Part shown: piece after piece, positions 49,081 to 59,905 of the stretch
Layout: each line of letters opens with the position of its first letter
Numbering within the stretch: position 1 is the first letter of the stretch
Origin: Apostichopus japonicus
Taxonomy: Eukaryota > Echinodermata > Holothuroidea > Aspidochirotida > Stichopodidae
Assembly: GCF_037975245.1 (NCBI RefSeq)
Contig: NC_092577.1
Location: 10,015,013 to 10,079,012, forward strand
Reading direction: 5' to 3'
Length of the DNA stretch: 64,000 bases
The notes under the pieces: generated by a model
What the model saw: only the letters and a program-made list of their open reading frames with translations
The model's database searches: none
What the model was told of the DNA's origin: nothing
Translations under genes and position numbers: made by a program

Positions 49081-50982
49081 CTAGAATTACAGAACTTTTA
49101 TTACTAACTTGGACTTCGTTATCCAACAAAAACTTTTATTAGTAGTTTACATCACTCAATATAAGTACTTGAAGCCTATTAATTAAACTTTCCTTTTTGG
49201 TAGCTGTTACAAGCAGGTTTTCAGTTCCTGGATAGGAGGGTTGTTAGAAGCCGAAGATTTCGGCAGTACATTCATGTTCGAAATCCGAATGTAGAGGGAG
49301 GCGAAGGGGGGGGGGATTAAGGTCCTCTAGACATATCAAGCTTCAGGAGTGAAAGTTTTTGCTTCCATTGGGAAAGTGCTGTAGTAGATTAGAGACAGGT
49401 CAGGGAAAAACACAATAAATGTCAAATATTATCCAGCGCTTAGACATCAAACAAACTGTAAGAATTCCAGACTTTTTGAGTCATAGAGGAGAAAGAGAAA
49501 GGCATTCAGGGATGAGCCTGGGGTATAAAAAAAACACAGAACTTTGCAAAAATTGCGGTATAGGCTCCAGTTTGCATATGCTGTGTGTTAGGATAATAGT
49601 TTTTGTCCCCGAGGTAGAAAAGAAGTCACAGATATTCCGCGAATTCGCGGAAAAGCGTTACCTGTACCAGTCACAGGACTTACCATAGGCTCAGCACTAA
49701 TAGCAGGGGACTAGTTTGACATTTTTGTGTAGCAGAATTGTAGGCTCTGAACGTTGACTCTTATAAGAATACAATGGTTCCTGGTCATACGGAACTGTTA
49801 TAAATCATTGCACTTGTATCGCATCTTGCCAACTTGGTATAGCAACTTGCCCCCTTTGCATAGCATTTGTCAGACACAGCAGGTTGTGCAGTATGAACTT
49901 TGTATGGAGACAGATAGAAGGTGAGGAAGTATGTAGGTTAACTGATTACTGCTGCTGTGACAACTTTCAGATCATAGCTAAGTACCGTAAAAATATGGTC
50001 AAGGGAAAGTTAAGATCTTTATGGAGTAAGTGAGAGGAAATGTAAATGTATGTAAACTTTCAGCAAAAAATACAGACACCAGATTGAAGATATATATCGG
50101 TTCAACTTGAGGGAAATTTTACACTAAAAGTTACAGACTTTGTAAGAGGTAAATGTAGATCTTTATTGATATCACAAAGCCTACCTGTGTATGTATGTAC
50201 ACACAGTGTAAGTTCAAGGGAACTTTACATGCTCATGAGAGCGTGTGAATTAAAGTCAAAAAATCAAAATATTATGAATAAGAAGAGATAATAAAATTCC
50301 GCATCATCACAATATAACAGCATGCGCTGTACGATACTATATACTGGTTTATAGAGCTACTTGATACTGTACAAAGTTGATCATGGAAATATGTAATTGT
50401 AAACCATGCATGGGTTTCTCAGTGTTTAGATATGTGTCAGGAAGTTCTCAGACTGTGAAAATGAAATATTACTCAGTTGAAAGCACCACACCTTCCTGTC
50501 ATTTGAGATGTGTATCCTGGACTCATATATGGATGTTAAACTAATTTGACCTTCCTCCGATCATGTGACCTACTATACCTGCCTTCATAGAAGCCACACA
50601 GCCTAACCAAATTTTATACACGAAAATAAACTATCATATTTCACGATGAAAAGTCATGAGCAAACAAACCCACAAAACGGGCAAAATATCACAATATTTT
50701 TCAATGAAACATGGTAACATGTGCCCATCCTTTCTTAAAGGCCGTAAAATGGACTGTTTCCATGGTGATAGAGTCAAAATTTCTCTGAAATCCATTTTGT
50801 TGAACATTCATGGTGTTGTGGAGTTTCAGCAATGTCTACTGCTCAGATGTCAACTGTAAAGATTTGTTTTCTAGCAGAAATCCAAAACAACTTATTAAGT
50901 ACTTTAATTTTGACATTTATATGATAAACCAAAAGTTTTTATGAATCTGAAAAAGTATTTTAAAGCAAACTGTCAATTGAAA

Positions 50983-51350
50983 TGTCTGCACAGTAGGTAT
51001 GATTGTCAACATTATTCAATATTGAACACGTAGACTATAGATGTAACTGTAATGTATATTTTTGTTATCATTATTATTTTGTAAGACAAAGGCTACGTAA
51101 ATTCAAAGCAATTCATTTACAACAACATCCTGCGTGATTACATTAATGTTGTCCTAAAATGATAATTTTTTTGATATGTCTGCAAAGTAGGTATGATTGT
51201 CAACATTATGCAAAATTGAACACGTAGACTATAGATTTAATGTATATTTTTGTTATCATTATTATTTGGTAAGACAAAGGCTACGTAAATTCAAAGCAAT
51301 TCATTCACAACGACATCCTGCGTGATTACATTAATGTTGTCCTAAAACGA
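50983..51350. repeat. 194-bp tandem duplication
   Basis: TGTCTGCACAGTAGGTATGATTG to AATGTTGTCCTAAAA occurs at 50983 and again at 51177 with few changes. Confidence 0.92.
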
Positions 51351-51609
51351 TAATTTGATACTAAGATAGTTTGAGCATACACATTATCAATTAATTTAGA
51401 GCTGTACCACTGTACCTATCAAAGGAAGTGCATTATCATTATATGATGTTGGATGATTTGGTGACCAGTCTACTAACCATAAAACATGTTATCTAGCAGA
51501 TTGTTACTTACAGTTCTAACTAACATAAATTATATTTATAAACACATATATACATGTATAGACTAAAATCAAACAAACTTTTCAATTCCAAATGAAAATT
51601 CCCCTTCTC

Positions 51610-52058
51610 AACTAAATTTCCATGTACTGTAGTCTGCAAGGGTATTCACTGTAGTCTACAAGGATATTCAATATAGTCTACAATTATGGGTTTTCAATAT
51701 ATATAGTCTACAAGGGTATTCAATATAGTCTACAAGGGTATTCAATGTAGTCTACAAGGGTATTCCATAGTCTACAAGGGTATTCAATATAGTCTACATG
51801 GGTATTCAATGTAGTCTACAAGCTTATTCAATATAGTCTACAAGTTTATTCAATATAGTCTACGAGGATATTCATATAGTCTTCATGGGTATTCAATATA
51901 GTCTTCAAGGGTATTCAATATAGTCTAAATGGGTATTCAATGTAGTCTACAAGGGTATTCAATATAGTCTACAAGGGTATAGTCTACAAGGGTATTCAAT
52001 ATAGTCTACAAGGGTATTCAATATAGTCTACAAGGATAATCAATAAATTCTACAAGGG
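51610..52058. repeat. 22-bp minisatellite (TATTCAATATAGTCTACAAGGG), left block
   Basis: About 20 copies of the 22-bp unit. It is interrupted at 52059 by the hAT-like element and resumes at 58290. The last eight bases (TACAAGGG, 52051-52058) are the left target duplication. Confidence 0.95.
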
Positions 52059-52083
52059 CAGGGTTCGCAGGTTTCTTCCGGGG

Positions 52084-52121
52084 GTGGAAAAAACCGCGGA
52101 ATAAACCGCGGTTTTTTCCAC
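52084..52121. repeat. Palindrome GTGGAAAAAACCGCGG / CCGCGGTTTTTTCCAC
   Basis: Perfect 16-bp arms around a short AATAAA centre, just inside the left end of the hAT-like element. Possibly a transposase-binding or hairpin-forming subterminal structure. Confidence 0.9.
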
Positions 52122-53273
52122 TCGGAAGAAATAGGTTTCTTCCAGTTTCTTCCGGACAAAATGGAAGAAACTCAGTTTTTGGGGAAAAACTGTTGATAAA
52201 GTTTCATAACAACCTGCAATGATTTCTAACTATGTAATAAATGGACAAGAAGCAATATAGTGTCATCTAGGTACAGTAGTCTATATCTAGGTTTGGAGCA
52301 CATGACCTGCTTCCAGCATATACTGTACACAATATAGTACTAGGCTACTAGCATTGGACAATTCAGGGAACAACTATGGGCAAGCAATATTTTGCAGACC
52401 AGAATGGTCCTGATTATAGCCCAGTTCTTAGTTAAAAACTGTGTTCCCTGGAAACTAGTGTAGGCCTACTACAATGCACACTCATTACTACTATTACATT
52501 GACCACTATGACCATAGGTTTCAATCCTACTCCTGAAGCCTCAGTGCATGGGCCAATCCAGGTTAATCATTCATACTATACAGTATGCCAGTTATGCAAT
52601 TCTGGTTGATGGGGAGGATCGCGAGATGATAAGTAGTCCTTCCATATTTTGATCTATAAGCAACTTCTTTTGGTGTAGAAAAACAACCCAAAATTATAAT
52701 CAAAACAAAAACCAGAATGAAAACATTTCATGGTTCCTTGCTGCTGTTCATTAGTTCCATTCATAGGGAAATTTCTAACAAAGCCCTAATACAACAACAG
52801 TAATTTATGCTCACAAACTTTTGTTGCCAAAGTAATGCTAAGCCCTGATATCAATTGCAACACACATCAGTGTGTGAAGACTATCTACCATTATCATCAT
52901 ACCAAGTTTGACGAAATTCCCATTAGTAATAGTAGCCAAGTAATTGCAATTTGGAGTATTTCACGTTTGACCCCATGACCTCATTAATATTCATGATATG
53001 AGCACCAAAATCAACAGGGTTAATCTACTTACTATTGGCCACCCACTCACCAAGTATGGTAATGATTGGTCATTCCCTTGTTGAGTTATTGTGCATACAA
53101 ACTTTTCATAACGAAATAATGCTAGGCCCCCCCCCCCCCCCCCTTATAAACATGCATGATATCAATTGCAACACACATCAGTGTGTGGAGACTATCTACC
53201 AATATCATCATACCAAGTTTGACGAAATTCCAATAAATAGTAGCCAAGGGCCAAAGCCAAAATTACCGTAATT

Positions 53274-53671
53274 GTGGTGGGACGGAATTTGATAGACCTT
53301 TTGAATAATACCACTTTATATGTAGCATATATGAAGGAATCAGGATATCCACACAAACAGGTCAGTCACAGACTGCAACCAGACACAAAAAAAACAGACA
53401 CAAATTTGAAGATGTTGCCATGGTAACACAAATATATTGACGTGGTGGGACGGAATGATAAATCTCATGAAATCATGTACATGTAACCTTTATGTAATTA
53501 TTATCAAAAGTAGTACAATATAATAGTAATTATTAACACTGAAATGGAGGTGGACTATTCTTCTACCATTAGGGAAACAATGGCAGAAATTATACTTCAC
53601 GCATAAGAATTGTGTTAATTTTACCGAAAGTGTGTCAATGTGGTGGGACGGAATGTGGTGGGACGGAATTT
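53274..53671 (+). repeat. GTGGTGGGACGGAATT motif, left cluster (4 copies)
   Basis: Copies start at 53274, 53442, 53640 and 53655 (the last two abut), all on the plus strand, beginning 27 bp inside the element's left end. Confidence 0.93.
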
Positions 53672-54749
53672 TTTTCCAATGTAAAGGCTGTTGATTAGGT
53701 ACGAAAACAATAAACAATTATGTTTTCTCTAACAAGAAATTCATAAGCAACAATGAAATTTATGCTGTCCAGAGTGAAATATTAAATATGCTCGATGAGA
53801 TCTTGGACTTATTCAGTCGGAAAGTTATTTCGAACATATGTAATGGATGCTTTGTACGCTGCTCGATTATTTGCTTTCTGGTTGGCCCTTTGCCTTTTCT
53901 TCCTACTCCACTCCCATTCTTGAAATACCTCAGCAGTCAGCACCCCATTCTCTCCTTCTTTTTCTTCCTATAATGTATGTATCTGCTAGCAGACACATTA
54001 TTTTTGAGGCTCAGGATTTTCCATATTGATCTGTTTTGCAAAGAGAGATAAAAGGACATTCTTACCAGCGGGATGCATGAAAAGGGGACTGGGGGTGGGG
54101 GGTATAGCCACACACATTTCTGGCTTAATTATTAAGAAGTTGGGGGACCAGGAAGCAATAGTGGTCTTCTTCCCCCATATACCAACATGTGAATAGAAAG
54201 AAAGAATAAGTTGGCTTCACTATCCTGTGAATTGTGTATTACATACTGTATGCAATATGACATGAGAGTTGGCCTCATAATGTGCAGTTATGAACAGGTT
54301 GAATAATTGCTAGGCATAGACAGTATACTCTTCCTGCACAATACATTTCAACTAGCCTACATTGTGTTTTGGTTCACTTTTTTTGCAAAGTAGGCTACAA
54401 GTTTCAGAATCCAACTTAGTATGGTAGATAGCAACAGCTTAGGCAGCATACCATATTCTGTTAGGCTACAGCTTAGGCTAAAACATTAATTTGCCAGGCT
54501 AGACAACTCCAGCAAAATATGTAATATTTCATCTAACAGGTTTGCTTCCTAGCATAAGTACTGTAGGCTTCACATTTCTACCTCTCATTATATGATAAGT
54601 TTTGTTTTAAACCTTTCCAATATAACATAGTCTGTTAGGCAACAGCCTAGGCTAAATCATAATTATCACTATCAAATTGTCTGAATTGCCTATAACCATG
54701 AACTGGAGGTAAATTAATATATTACTATTGAGAAGCAATGAATTCTTAC

Positions 54750-54855
54750 CTTTATTCTTGCAATCTAGCTCTTCTATCTTGTATGCTTCAGTATGTGAGT
54801 GCCATAACAACGTGACTTTAAAGTCAATTTCTTGTGCACGTGGATCATTGTTCAT
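54750..54855 (-). CDS. Possible 5' coding exon of the third-level element (unrecognised)
   Basis: On the minus strand an ATG at 54855 opens 35 codons plus one base (begins MNNDPRAQEIDFKVTLLWHS and ends ELDCKNK) and meets a good donor, AAAG|GTAAGAATT. The peptide is not low-complexity and belongs to no family I recognise. No downstream exon was identified between here and the element's end. It could be the start of an element-encoded protein, or chance. Confidence 0.2.
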
Positions 54856-55220
54856 CAGCAGATGATATCAATTCAAAAGCACATGTTCTACAATGGATAG
54901 TTTAGGAAAGCCAAAAGGGCCAAGAAAGAAACCTAGGGTGAACAACTAGGACTATTTCAATAGTGATTGGATTTATTTATGCATGATAAAAAACCCATTC
55001 TCAATTACCCCAAAATGTGTTGTTTTGACACATGAGGTTCAAAACTGATGTGATGTGTACAGTATGTATGGAATCTCCAGATACATAAAATTTTGAAGTA
55101 TCATCAATTAATCACATTGTTTTAAGGTTGGGTGTTCAAGGTGTCTGAATAAGTTTGTAATCTTAAGTGACAGAGGTAAATTTTGGACCAGACATGCTGT
55201 TTGAAGCTGCCTTCCATTTA

Positions 55221-55595
55221 AAATTCCGTCCCACCACACCTTGTTTCCGTCCCACCACGAAAATGTTGGACTATCCCCCTGTCTATCCAGGATAAAATAT
55301 TTATTATTTCTCCACTCAGAGGTGTCAGTTGCATACATAGTTGATAGTTTGGAGAGTTTAAAAAAAATTATTATTTTTTTCCGCCTTGGAAATTAAAAAA
55401 ATATGTTCAAAAATGTGGTGGGACGGAATTGAACACTTTCGTTTTATTTTTTTCTTCATTCAAGAACTACTATTGATACATTTTATAGTGCATAAAGTAT
55501 CCTCATTAAAGGCCATTTATACTGCCAACAACAGAAAAATTCAACTTTGTTCCCATATGTAATTACCTCATTTTTCTGAAATTCCGTCCCACCAC
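55221..55595 (-). repeat. GTGGTGGGACGGAATT motif, right cluster (4 copies)
   Basis: Copies at 55221-55237, 55244-55258 and 55579-55595 are on the minus strand; one at 55415-55430 is on the plus strand. Together with the left cluster they form a mostly inverted arrangement near the ends of the third-level element. Confidence 0.93.
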
Positions 55596-55842
55596 ATCAG
55601 GAGTGTGCTACCTGCATTTTGGAATGACCGCATTCCATTGTTATGCGAGTTATCGTAATTTTTTTTTACGATTACTGAACTTTGGTTAGTTGTTCTCATA
55701 ACCATTGGTGAAATGAGCCTAAGTGGCAATGTTCAAATTCCAGGTAAAGTGATGACCATTAATGGCTTTGGCCCCCAAGTTATTGCAACTTGGGAGTTTT
55801 TCACGTTTGACCCGTGACCTCATTAATATTTTTTAACTTTGA

Positions 55843-57790
55843 CCTCGTATAACTTCGCACACGAAGGTCACACGGGGGTCAACCTATTGACATTTATGAT
55901 CAGAAGGTACCTTTGACATTTTTGGTGACCTCGGATCACATGACCATTAAGTTTGAAAATATTCCCCTATACCATTTGCAACTTGTCCCAAAATATCAAC
56001 CGTGTCACACCTTGGAACTGAGAGTTATTGCATTAAATGTCTGAAAATTAACTTTGACCTCGTATAACTCCGCACACGAAGGTCACACGGGGGTCAACCC
56101 ATTGACATTTATGATCAGAAGGTACCTTTGACATCTGAAAATAGCATCGAAACTGTAAAAATCCCCAAAACATGAAAAGGTCACCAGAGGTCAAATTGAG
56201 GTCAAGGGTCACCCAGATGCGGGTCGACAATTGGATTAGATTGAAGCAACTCCCAACCCTAACGGACAATTCGTTCTCAAGTTATCGCAAAAATACTAGT
56301 TTTTTATCATTAATTGACCTTTGGTGACCTCGGATCACATGACCGTTAAGTTTGAGAATATTCCCCTATACCATTTGCAACTTGTCCCAAAATATCAACC
56401 GTGTCACACCTTGGAACTGAGAGTTATTGCATTAAATGTCTGAAAATTAACTTTGACCTCGTATAACTCCGCACACGAAGGTCACACGGGGGTCAACCCA
56501 TTGACATTTATGATCAGAAGGTACCTTTGACATCTGAAAATAGCATCGAAACTGTAAAAATCCCCAAAACATGAAAAGGTCACCAGAGGTCAAATTGAGG
56601 TCAAGGGTCACCCAGATGCGGGTCGACAATTGGATTAAATTGAAGCAACTCCCAACCCTAACGGACAATTCATTCTCAAGTTATCGCAAAAATACTAGTT
56701 TTTTATCATTAATTGACCTTTGGTGACCTCGGATCACATGACCGTTAAATTTGAAAATATTCCCCTATACCATTTGCAACTTGTCCCTAAATATCAACCG
56801 TGTCACACCTTGGAACTGGGAATTATTGCACTAAATGTCTGAAAATTTACTTTGACCTCATATAACTTCACACACAAAGGTCACCTGGGGTAAACCTATT
56901 GACATTTTTGATTGTTGAGACGTGAATATAGCATCAAAACTGTAAGAATTCAAACATTTTTTTCTTTGCCCATTTTCTCACCGAAAATACTAGTTTTTTA
57001 ACATTAATTGACCTTTGATGACCTCGGATCACATGACCGTTAAGTTTGAAAATATTCCTCTATACCATTTGCAACTTGTCCCAAAATATCAACCTTGTTA
57101 CACCTTGGCCCTGGGAGTTATTGCATTAAATGTCTGAAAATTAACTTTGACCTTGTATAACTTTACAAACAAAGGTCACCCGGGTGTCAACCCATTGACA
57201 TTTTTGATCGGAAGGTACCTTTGATATCCAAATCTAGCATCAAAACCAAACATTTTCTTTTTCGCCCGTTTTCTCCCAAACTAAGCACATTTTTTCTAAT
57301 GTGACCTTTGACCTTTTGACCTTGGTTTCAAATGTAGTTTGATCTGCTGATTCCAAAAATCAACACGATAAGTCTGTACAGCCATCCTAACTCTGACCGA
57401 AAACTTTGACCCCATATAAGTTCGCACACAAAGGTCACACGGGGGTCAACCTATCGATATTTATGATCGGAAGGTACCTTTGACATCTGAAAATAGCATC
57501 GAAACTGTAAAAATCCCCAAAACATGAAAAGGTCACGAGAGGTCAAATTGAGGTCAAGGGTCACCCAGATGTGGGTCGACAATTGGATTATACTGAAGCA
57601 ACTCCCAACCCTAACGGACAATTCGTTCTCAAGTTATCGCAAAAATACTAGTTTTTTAACATTAATTGACCTTTGGTGACCTCAGATCACATGACCGTTA
57701 AGTTTCAAAATATTGCCCTAACCAGTTCACAACTTGTCCCAAAATATCAACCTTGTCGCACATTGGCACTGGGAGTTATTGCAGTTTTAG
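55843..57790. repeat. About 400-bp satellite rich in AGGTCA / TGACCT half-sites
   Basis: TTTGGTGACCTCGGATCACATGACC-type landmarks at about 55921, 56320, 56719, 57014 and 57672. The first two intervals are exactly 399 bp, and the later units are shortened or compound. Copies 1 and 2 are nearly identical (the same 73-codon minus-strand ORF at 56048-56269 and 56447-56668). Units carry ACTTTGACCTCGTATAACTC, GAAGGTACCTTTGACATC and AACTCCCAACCCTAACGGAC. Confidence 0.93.
56178..56211 (+). repeat. Direct-repeat cluster of nuclear-receptor-like half-sites
   Basis: AGGTCA-CCAG-AGGTCA-AATTG-AGGTCA-A-GGGTCA: four half-sites spaced 4, 5 and 1. The same spacing recurs at 56577-56610 and 57530-57563. Half-site arrays of these spacings bind nuclear receptors in known genes; whether anything binds here is unknown. 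Confidence 0.85.
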
Positions 57791-57944
57791 TATTTTGGGT
57801 TTTTGGACCATAACTGACCTTTGGTGACCTTTGTGGGCACCAAAAACAATAGGGTTCATCTACTCACTATGGGCCACCCACCCACCAAGTTTGATCATGA
57901 TCAGTCAATCCCTTGTTGAGTTATCGTGCATACAAGCTTAAGCG

Positions 57945-57945
<1 letters not shown>

Positions 57946-57980
<35 letters not shown>

Positions 57981-58000
57981 ACACACACACACACACACGC
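57946..58000. repeat. (CA)n microsatellite
   Basis: About 25 CA dinucleotides with one interruption (CATACA), just inside the right end of the TGGTTCC-bounded unit. Confidence 0.95.
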
Positions 58001-58289
58001 CAACCTGAATACATAGGTTCCTTTGCTTTCAGCAAGGAACCAAAAAATCATATTTTGATGGTTTCAATGGTATGCATTTCAGTCAGATGGTGGTAAACTA
58101 TTTGTCTCTTTATCATGTATGTGGGTTGTGCTGCGTTTATGCCAATTTTCACAGTTTCTTCCGGTTTCTTCCGGTTTCTTCCAGTTTCTTCCGGAAGAAA
58201 CTGGAAGAAACCCGGAAGAAACAGGTTTCTCCCAGTTTCTTCCACGTCCCCGGAAGAAATAGGTTTCTTCCGGAAGAAACCGAACCCTG

Positions 58290-58855
58290 TACAAGGGTAT
58301 TCAATATAGTCTACAAGGGTATTCAATATAGTCTACATGGGTATTCAATGTAGTCTACAAGCTTATTCAATATAGTCTACAAGTTTATTCAATATAGTCT
58401 ACGAGGATATTCATATAGTCTTCATGGATATTCAATATAGTCTTCAAAGGTATTCAATATAGTCTACAAGGATATTCAATATACTCTACAAGGGTATTCA
58501 ATATAGTCTACAAGGGTATTCAATATAGTCTACAAGGGTATTCAATATAGTCTACAAGGGGTATTCAATATAGTCTACAAGGGTATTCAATATACTCTAT
58601 AAGGGTATTCAATATAGTCTACAAGGATAATCAATATATTCTACAAGGGTATTCAATATAGTCTACAAGGGGTATTCAATATAGTCTACAAGGGGTATTA
58701 AATATAGTCTACAAGGGTATTCAATATAGTCTACAAGGGTATTCAATATAGTCTACAAGGGTATTCAATATAGTCTACAAGGGTAATCAATGTAGTCTAC
58801 GAAAATTTTCAATATAGTCTACAAGGGTATTCAATATAGTCTACAAGGGTACCAT
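58290..58855. repeat. 22-bp minisatellite (TATTCAATATAGTCTACAAGGG), right block
   Basis: Continuation of the array interrupted by the hAT-like element, about 25 copies. The run of variants from ACATGGGTATTCAATGTAG to TCTTCATGG (about 58333-58425) repeats the same variants, in the same order, as the left block at about 51796-51890. Confidence 0.95.
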
Positions 58856-59604
58856 TGTACATCTTTAATAGAACTTCTGACCATGTTTATTCATATTTGC
58901 TATAAATGTGGCACCTCTTCGATCTGTTCTTTCCATGCATCTTTGCACAGTACTATAAACATGATTGACTTACGTTGCCCATACATGTCCAATTTCTCCC
59001 TTAAAGTGGCCATCAAATTCTCCATACAGATAATTGTGTGTCAGAGAATGTGAACATGTTCTTTAATTAATGTTTTGCTGTTTCCTTTAATTTAAAAACC
59101 TTTATAATGAAAGCCTGTGTCTACAAAGTGACTTTTTGATGTTTCCTGCAGTGCAAACTTTGGTAGACTAAATAAAGTAACTAATGGAAAATTTACATTT
59201 TGAATTTGACGTATATTTTGTCAAACATATATATATTTAATATCAGCATAGAAATTACAACAGGCTAGAAACTATCAAAAAAAATCAAAAAATGAAAAAA
59301 AAAATTAAACAAGAAAGGAAACTTGTTACAATGTTTTAAAGCCAATTGAATTTATGAACACAACATGTTGAACATGTATGTGTGTCCGTCACAAAAAATT
59401 CAAAGTCAGTCGTCACTTCACAAAATATGAACAGAAACAATACTTCATAGGGCCGTAGAAATAGCTGTGCTGTCCTATTGGGGTTTCACCATTTGTGCAT
59501 GATTCAGTAACTGCCCTTAAACAGATCTTTATGAAGTATTTATTTATATACAAATGAGCCATGGAAGAAGGGAATTGCCCACTATTCCACATTTAACTCT
59601 GAAT

Positions 59605-59905
59605 TATAAATTTATCATAATAATATTTAATAATACATAATGTTTATATAGCGCCAAACAAACTATGAAATAATTCTCGTAGCGCTTAACAAAATTATAA
59701 CAATTATAACATATATATGCATTGGTGAAGAGATACGTTTTGAGTGCTAATTTGAAACTGTTCACAGTATTGCACATTTTCATATGTTCTGGAAGTGAGT
59801 TCCACAGGCACTGTGCACTGGATGCAAACATTCTCAAGCCGTAAGTCTGTGTTTTTACTCTAGGGATGAGTAACATCAGGGATGAATTAGAGCGAAGTTT
59901 GATGA
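59605..59905 (-). repeat. LINE 3' end with reverse-transcriptase C-terminal fragment
   Basis: The minus strand from 59870 reads IPRVKTQTYGLRMFASSAQC, then LWNSLPEHMKMCNTVNSFKL and ALKTYLFTNAY. This is the best-preserved L2/CR1-type ORF2 end in the window (LWNSLP, FK-LKTYLF). GCGCTACGAGAATTATTTCA, TTTGGCGCTATATAAACA and (TTA)n follow. 5'-truncated. Confidence 0.88.

Larger units (their letters stand above)
53248..55774. mobile_element. Third-level element, GGGCCAAAGCC ends, 4-bp target duplication
   Basis: Left GGGCCAAAGCC (53248-53258) and right GGCTTTGGCCC (55764-55774) are perfect inverted repeats. The flanks are GTAGCCAA and CCAAGTTATTGCAACTTGGG. The sister segment in the same parent unit (near 52930) reads GTAGCCAAGTAATTGCAATTTGG without interruption, so it is an empty site and the duplication is CCAA. 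Eight copies of GTGGTGGGACGGAAT lie inside. No transposase was recognised. The superfamily is undetermined; ends beginning GGG with a 4-bp duplication do not let me choose one. Confidence 0.75.
52731..58042. mobile_element. Repeat unit bounded by inverted TGGTTCCTTGCTG
   Basis: TGGTTCCTTGCTG (52731-52743) and CAGCAAGGAACCA (58030-58042) are perfect 13-bp inverted ends. The right end also contains GGTTCCTTTGCTTTCAGCAAGGAACC, a hairpin. No clear target duplication is seen. The body has related segments in direct repeat (AATTGCAACACACATCAGTG at about 52854 and 53163; CACCCACTCACCAAGT and TTGAGTTATYGTGCATACAA at about 53040 and 57880), a ~400-bp satellite, a CA run and the third-level element. 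It may be a DNA transposon or a composite satellite-bearing unit. Confidence 0.55.
52059..58289. mobile_element. hAT-like DNA transposon, about 6.2 kb, with nested insertions
   Basis: Left end CAGGGTTCGCAGGTTTCTTCC and reverse-complemented right end CAGGGTTCGGTTTCTTCCGG form terminal inverted repeats differing by a 3-base indel. The flanking 8-bp direct repeat TACAAGGG (52051-52058 and 58290-58297) is perfect and is the hAT hallmark. GGTTTCTTCCGG is repeated just inside both ends, several times on the right (58152-58280), and the left end has a strong palindrome (52084-52121). The element's own sequence is only about 52059-52730 and 58043-58289; the rest is nested inserts. No hAT transposase is seen, so it is non-autonomous. 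Confidence 0.9.

Noticed and set aside
53274-55595. Repeated WWDG peptide in several ORFs, suggesting a protein repeat
   Set aside because: The motif occurs on both strands and in unlinked frames, so it is a DNA motif (GTGGTGGGACGGAAT), not a protein domain.
56048-56668. Two identical 73-codon minus-strand ORFs
   Set aside because: Identity reflects the 399-bp satellite unit, not a duplicated gene.
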